A stretch of DNA of 64,000 bases from Lasioglossum baleicum (taxonomy: Eukaryota; Arthropoda; Insecta; Hymenoptera; Halictidae), in assembly GCF_051020765.1 (NCBI RefSeq), contig NC_134933.1, positions 10,327,461 to 10,391,460 on the forward strand, read 5' to 3'. The notes under the pieces were generated by a model that was not told the origin of the DNA, searched no databases, and was given only the letters and a program-made list of their open reading frames with translations. Positions 61,030 through 64,000 of this stretch are shown here, in pieces (position 1 is the stretch's first letter; every line of letters begins with the position of its first letter). The position numbers and the translations under genes were made by a program.

Positions 61030-61697
61030 AATCTAGCAGCATAGTGATGGATCAGATGCAAGCACAAGTCGACCCTGAGGATCGGCAGATCCCAGTCGAC
61101 GAAGACTTGAGGACCTTGAACTGGACGTTGGTCAGTGTCCCAGGCCTGGATACTCGCTCAAACGACACTGCCAACGATCCCATGGATACCAGCGTGTCGA
61201 ATGAGGTCCCTGCAAGCCGCAACGACCTTGAACTCGAAGCTATAGCCTTCGGAGAGCCTCAGAGGGATGAGAGCGGGTCTTTGCTGGGTCCTGTTTCATC
61301 CGGAAACGTGTGGGACGAAAAGGCTGTTCCCGAGGGAGAGGATGAGCTGGACAACCCGCGAAACAAGGTGCAGGACACCAGCAGGGATTATTTGCCGTCG
61401 ACGGGGCCAAGCAGAGCGGAAGCGTCGACCTTTATCCCCTGGGAGGATCAACTCCCTTGGAGGAGCGAGTTAGAGGACGCCCAGGTGGACGACGAGGGTT
61501 TACCCGGTGTTTTGGAAAGAGTAGACGAAGACGGAGCTGTCGAGTCTGTTCCCGAGACGCATAACAGAGAGTTTCTCGATGGGACAGTTACCTGGATCTC
61601 GGGAATCCCTACCGAGTCTAGGCCCAATGACCAAAGGAATGTCGAGGACATCAGGGCCATTTCGTTTCCTGTGCCTCCTCCCGAAGAACAGTTCCAG
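61030..61697 (+). CDS. dpr-like Ig-superfamily receptor, coding exon 2 (acidic N-terminal extension)
   Basis: The exon begins after a good acceptor (pyrimidine-rich tract, CTGCTGCAG) and ends at GTTCCAG|GTAAGA. It encodes residues 29-251. The segment is very rich in Asp, Glu, Pro and Ser, has no cysteine and no hydrophobic segment, and is probably disordered. Two N-glycosylation sequons, NWT at about 59-61 and NDT at about 73-75, fit an extracellular location. The exon is 668 nt; with the one base carried from exon 1 it ends on a codon boundary (EEQFQ), matching the phase-0 start of exon 3. The frame stays open through the exon and stops 36 nt past the donor. Most Dpr proteins have a short N-terminus, so an extension this long is unusual; from memory it recalls the long-N-terminus members such as Dpr20. 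The last 15 bases and the donor are duplicated in the following intron. Confidence 0.8.
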
Positions 61698-62720
61698 GTA
61701 AGAGACTGTAGAATCGTTGATACCAATTTTTGAAACGGAATATGTAAGACTCAATTTTGAATCAGCCTCTATATAAAAAGAGAGACAAAGAATTTTTTAG
61801 ATTTTAAATTTTTTAGATTTTTTAGATTCAAGAATAGAACATTTTTTGGTAACTTTAGTATTGAGGAACAGTTCCAAGCAAGAGGCTGTAGAATCATTGA
61901 TATCAATTTTTGAAACGCCCTGTATGTTAAAAGAAAATAATGGACCTCTTGTAAACGGAATATGTAAGACTCAATTTTTGAACCGCCCACTATACAGGGT
62001 GAGTCACCTGACGTTGCCACCTCAAATATCTTTGTTATTTTTGAAGATACGTCAATGTCTGAAGCACAAAATTGATACCAAACATATTTTTGTTTTCATG
62101 TGATTTTTTTTAGAGATATCAAGGTCACCTTCATTTTTTTAAATGGAATGAGGTATTTTTTAATACATTAGTCGATGCAACTGGACATTCGTTATAAGAA
62201 AGTACTAACCTATGTATGTCGAAAAGTTAGTAGTTCAGGAGAGATATGTATTTCAATTTAAATAATTCTAAAACACCATTACTGTTGTACTAAGACATTA
62301 GCGTTTATTTACTAGTGTAACGTCTTAGTACAACAGTAATGGTGTTTTAGAATAATTTAAATTGAAATATCTCCTGAGCTACTAATTTTTCGACGTACAT
62401 AGGTTAGTACTTTTTTATAACGAATGTCTAGCTGCATAGATTGATTTATTAAAAAATACCTCATTCCATCTTAAAAAATGAAGATGACCTGGATATCTCT
62501 ACAAAGAATCACACAAAAACAAAAATATTTTTGGTATCATGTGAGCCTCACTGAAGCATTCAACTTTGTCCTTCAGATATTTGAGGTATTTGAGGTGGCA
62601 ACGTTAGGTGACTCACCCTGTATAAAAAACAACACAAAGAACCAGATAATTAAGGAGAGCCTGTAACTTAATATTTGGATTTTTCAGATTGAAAAATAGA
62701 ACATTTTAGTAAAAGTAGAA
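61683..62720 (+). repeat. tandem duplication of the exon 2 end, splice donor and flanking intron
   Basis: Unit 1 (61683-61862) starts with the last 15 coding bases (GAAGAACAGTTCCAG) and donor GTAAGAGACTGTAG. Unit 2 begins at 61863 with GAGGAACAGTTCCAAGCAAG, a period of 180 bp. The similarity continues through GTTGATACCAATTTTTGAAA and AATATGTAAGACTCAATTTT, then resumes after the inserted transposon (from 62621) with TATAAAAA, CAAAGAA and AATAGAACATTTT up to about 62720. In unit 2 the donor GT has become GC. The pseudo-exon end has no acceptor of its own that I can see. Confidence 0.8.
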
Positions 62721-62828
62721 TATTTCTCGGCCAGAAAAATTAATTCACAGCGATGCCCTTAACGAGGCGTTTCGAGGTTACGGGGAATATAGAAGAGGGG
62801 AAACAGTAAAATAATTTCGGTGCTTCAG
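61698..62828 (+). other. intron 2 of the dpr-like gene
   Basis: This 1.13-kb phase-0 intron has a GTAAGA donor and a TTCAG acceptor. It consists mostly of a decayed 180-bp tandem duplication of the exon 2 end plus donor, with a 626-bp foldback transposon inserted into the second copy. Confidence 0.8.
61995..62620. mobile_element. CAGGGTGAGTC foldback transposon in dpr-like intron 2
   Basis: The two halves are near-perfect inverted arms of about 305 bp around a short loop near 62301-62312. The termini are CAGGGTGAGTCACCTGACG and its inverted partner ending GTGACTCACCCTG. It is flanked by TATA on both sides. Comparison with the paralogous empty site in the first duplication unit shows a 2-bp TA target duplication, which fits a Tc1/mariner-type mechanism. 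No transposase frame is present. It shares the internal AAGGTCACCTTCA and TTTTTTTAAATGGAATG stretches with the elements at 644-900 and 4451-5106. Confidence 0.88.
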
Positions 62829-63170
62829 GATCGATTCGACAGTGGTCAGAGGGACGAGGAGCGCAGGAAAGAGAACAGGAAGGAGCACTCGAGGACGGTG
62901 AACAATCACCTGCTGGGCTCCGGGAAGTCCACCAAAGCGTTCTACGAGATAAAGCCCTCGATCAGAACACAGATCGAGAACGATCAGCTGTACTCGGCCA
63001 GTACACACAGGACACTGCCAGCCAGGAAATTCGTGCTGCCCACCGTCGGCAGCGCCTTCGGCAAGTTCGGACCGTATTTCGAGGACGGGGATCAGGACGC
63101 GAACGTCACCGCAAGGATTGGCAGCACTATGCTGCTAGATTGCAGGATCGGCATGCTAGGCGACAAGGAG
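62829..63170 (+). CDS. dpr-like Ig-superfamily receptor, coding exon 3 (start of first Ig domain, gene continues)
   Basis: The exon encodes residues 252-365 after the acceptor GGTGCTTCAG. Residues 252-271 are a highly charged Arg/Glu/Lys stretch, followed by a linker. From about residue 332 the sequence has the hallmark entry to the first Ig domain of Dpr proteins: FGPYFEDG, then the sequon NVT (343-345), IGST, and LDCRI with the first Ig cysteine at about 356, then LGDKE. In Dpr relatives a VSW-type strand follows LGDK directly, so the next exon should begin there. The chosen donor, GAG|GTCAGC, is weak but keeps phase 0 and falls where the family motif requires the junction; reading on gives VSYFRF and then unrelated sequence with a stop at 63279-63281. 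Dpr proteins are neuronal surface receptors binding DIP partners. The second cysteine, second Ig domain and membrane anchor lie to the right of the window. Confidence 0.9.
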
Positions 63171-64000
63171 GTCAGCTATTTTCGCTTTTGCACCTTTTGT
63201 CTCTCGCTTTTCGTGTTTCCCTTCACCAAGATGTTTTATTGCTGTTGGGAACGAGTTTTTGACGTTGGTAGCACGATATGAGCTTTTGGGCTTTTTGTTC
63301 GACGTTTTTCTTGTCGAGTTTTATGTAGAAGACTACTTTGCGGTTGTCCTAAAAGTTTCTTTCACTACGTGCACATTCCATATTGCTAGATAACATCAGC
63401 ATACACAAACAACGCAATCTTCTGTTCGTTAATGTTTTATTACTCCTTAAGCTTCACCTTTTTTAACCATGCCATTGGTTTTCTTAAGAACTACTCTGAA
63501 TTTGCACTGAAACGAACTTCCGGGACAACCTAATATTAATGCAAAATTATAACAATGAAACACAATTATAAAACGGAAGAAAATATTTTTTTAAAATGCT
63601 AAACCCAAAAGACATTATTTGATTGTGTCAGTGGGAGTGATTTCTTGAGGCACGATTTCTGATTGTTGCTATTCGACGATCGTCTCAGGTCGTAGCGTTT
63701 CGAAAAAGCTCGGATTCTTCGTTTGATTATTTTTTCGTTTGCCGTGCGTATATCTCGGTCTCTGTCGACCATGTGAATTCAGTGTATTATTCCGGCGCTT
63801 TTACGAGGCGACGTTTGATGCGGCTCGCAAAATAGGATGGACGGTGGCATGATGAAAAACCGGCTGCAACGGTCTTGTTAGATTTTTATGATCTCCCGCG
63901 TTCCACGATATATAAAGGTCTCGCGATGATGAAGCGCCAGGTGAGAACTTGTTTCCGGTTTGATCCACCATCCGCGATGTAGACGAGAGAATTTATCTAG
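63171..64000 (+). other. intron 3 (5' part) of the dpr-like gene, runs off the window
   Basis: No further Ig-domain coding sequence appears between 63171 and the right edge. A VSW-type continuation of the first Ig domain is expected further right. A mariner-like MITE lies at 63338-63533. The rest shows no recognised feature. Confidence 0.65.
63338..63533. mobile_element. mariner-like MITE in dpr-like intron 3
   Basis: The left end GCGGTTGTCCTAAAAGTTTC pairs with the inverted right end, read as TTAGGTTGTCCCGGAAGTTC, over about 26 bp with mismatches. A TA follows the right end. At about 196 bp it is too short to encode a transposase. The TTAGGTTGTCC terminus is typical of mariner elements. Confidence 0.65.

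Overview
The window looks like nuclear DNA of an insect, most likely a hymenopteran. This rests on three things: spliced exons of a Dpr-family immunoglobulin-superfamily gene, a CpG-rich AT/GC mosaic background, and many short non-autonomous DNA transposons of insect type (mariner-like ends starting TTAGGTTGT, hAT-like elements with 8-bp target duplications, and CAGGGTG foldback elements). Species cannot be named from the sequence alone.

The only protein-coding gene I can support is the 5' part of one dpr-like gene on the + strand. Exon 1 (54445-54529) encodes a signal peptide. Exon 2 (61030-61697) encodes a long acidic, cysteine-free, probably disordered segment. Exon 3 (62829-63170) encodes a basic linker and the start of the first Ig domain. 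The three exons join in frame (85 + 668 + 342 nt = 365 codons) across introns of about 6.5 and 1.1 kb. The gene continues beyond the right edge. Dpr proteins are neuronal cell-surface receptors that pair with DIP proteins during synaptic partner choice.

The left 54 kb holds no gene I can defend. It is intergenic, or possibly intron or regulatory DNA of genes outside the window. Open frames of 100-220 codons occur on both strands, but they are arginine/serine-rich chance frames in CpG-rich DNA. The identifiable content is repetitive: CAGGGTG foldback elements (644-900, 4451-5106, 16085-17038, 43400-43672, 46425-46869, 61995-62620), mariner-like MITEs (22351-22867, 39265-39752, 63338-63533), a hAT-like pair in opposite orientation (29555-30261, 50739-51775), another possible hAT-like element (58720-59554), and a dispersed MITE family with GACTGCGGAT ends in many copies. 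There are also tandem arrays with units of 26, 150, 155 and about 196 bp.

The most informative spot is intron 2 of the dpr-like gene. The end of exon 2, its splice donor and the adjacent intron are duplicated 180 bp downstream with a decayed donor. The second copy is split by a foldback transposon, so the first copy serves as the empty-site control and gives a TA target duplication.
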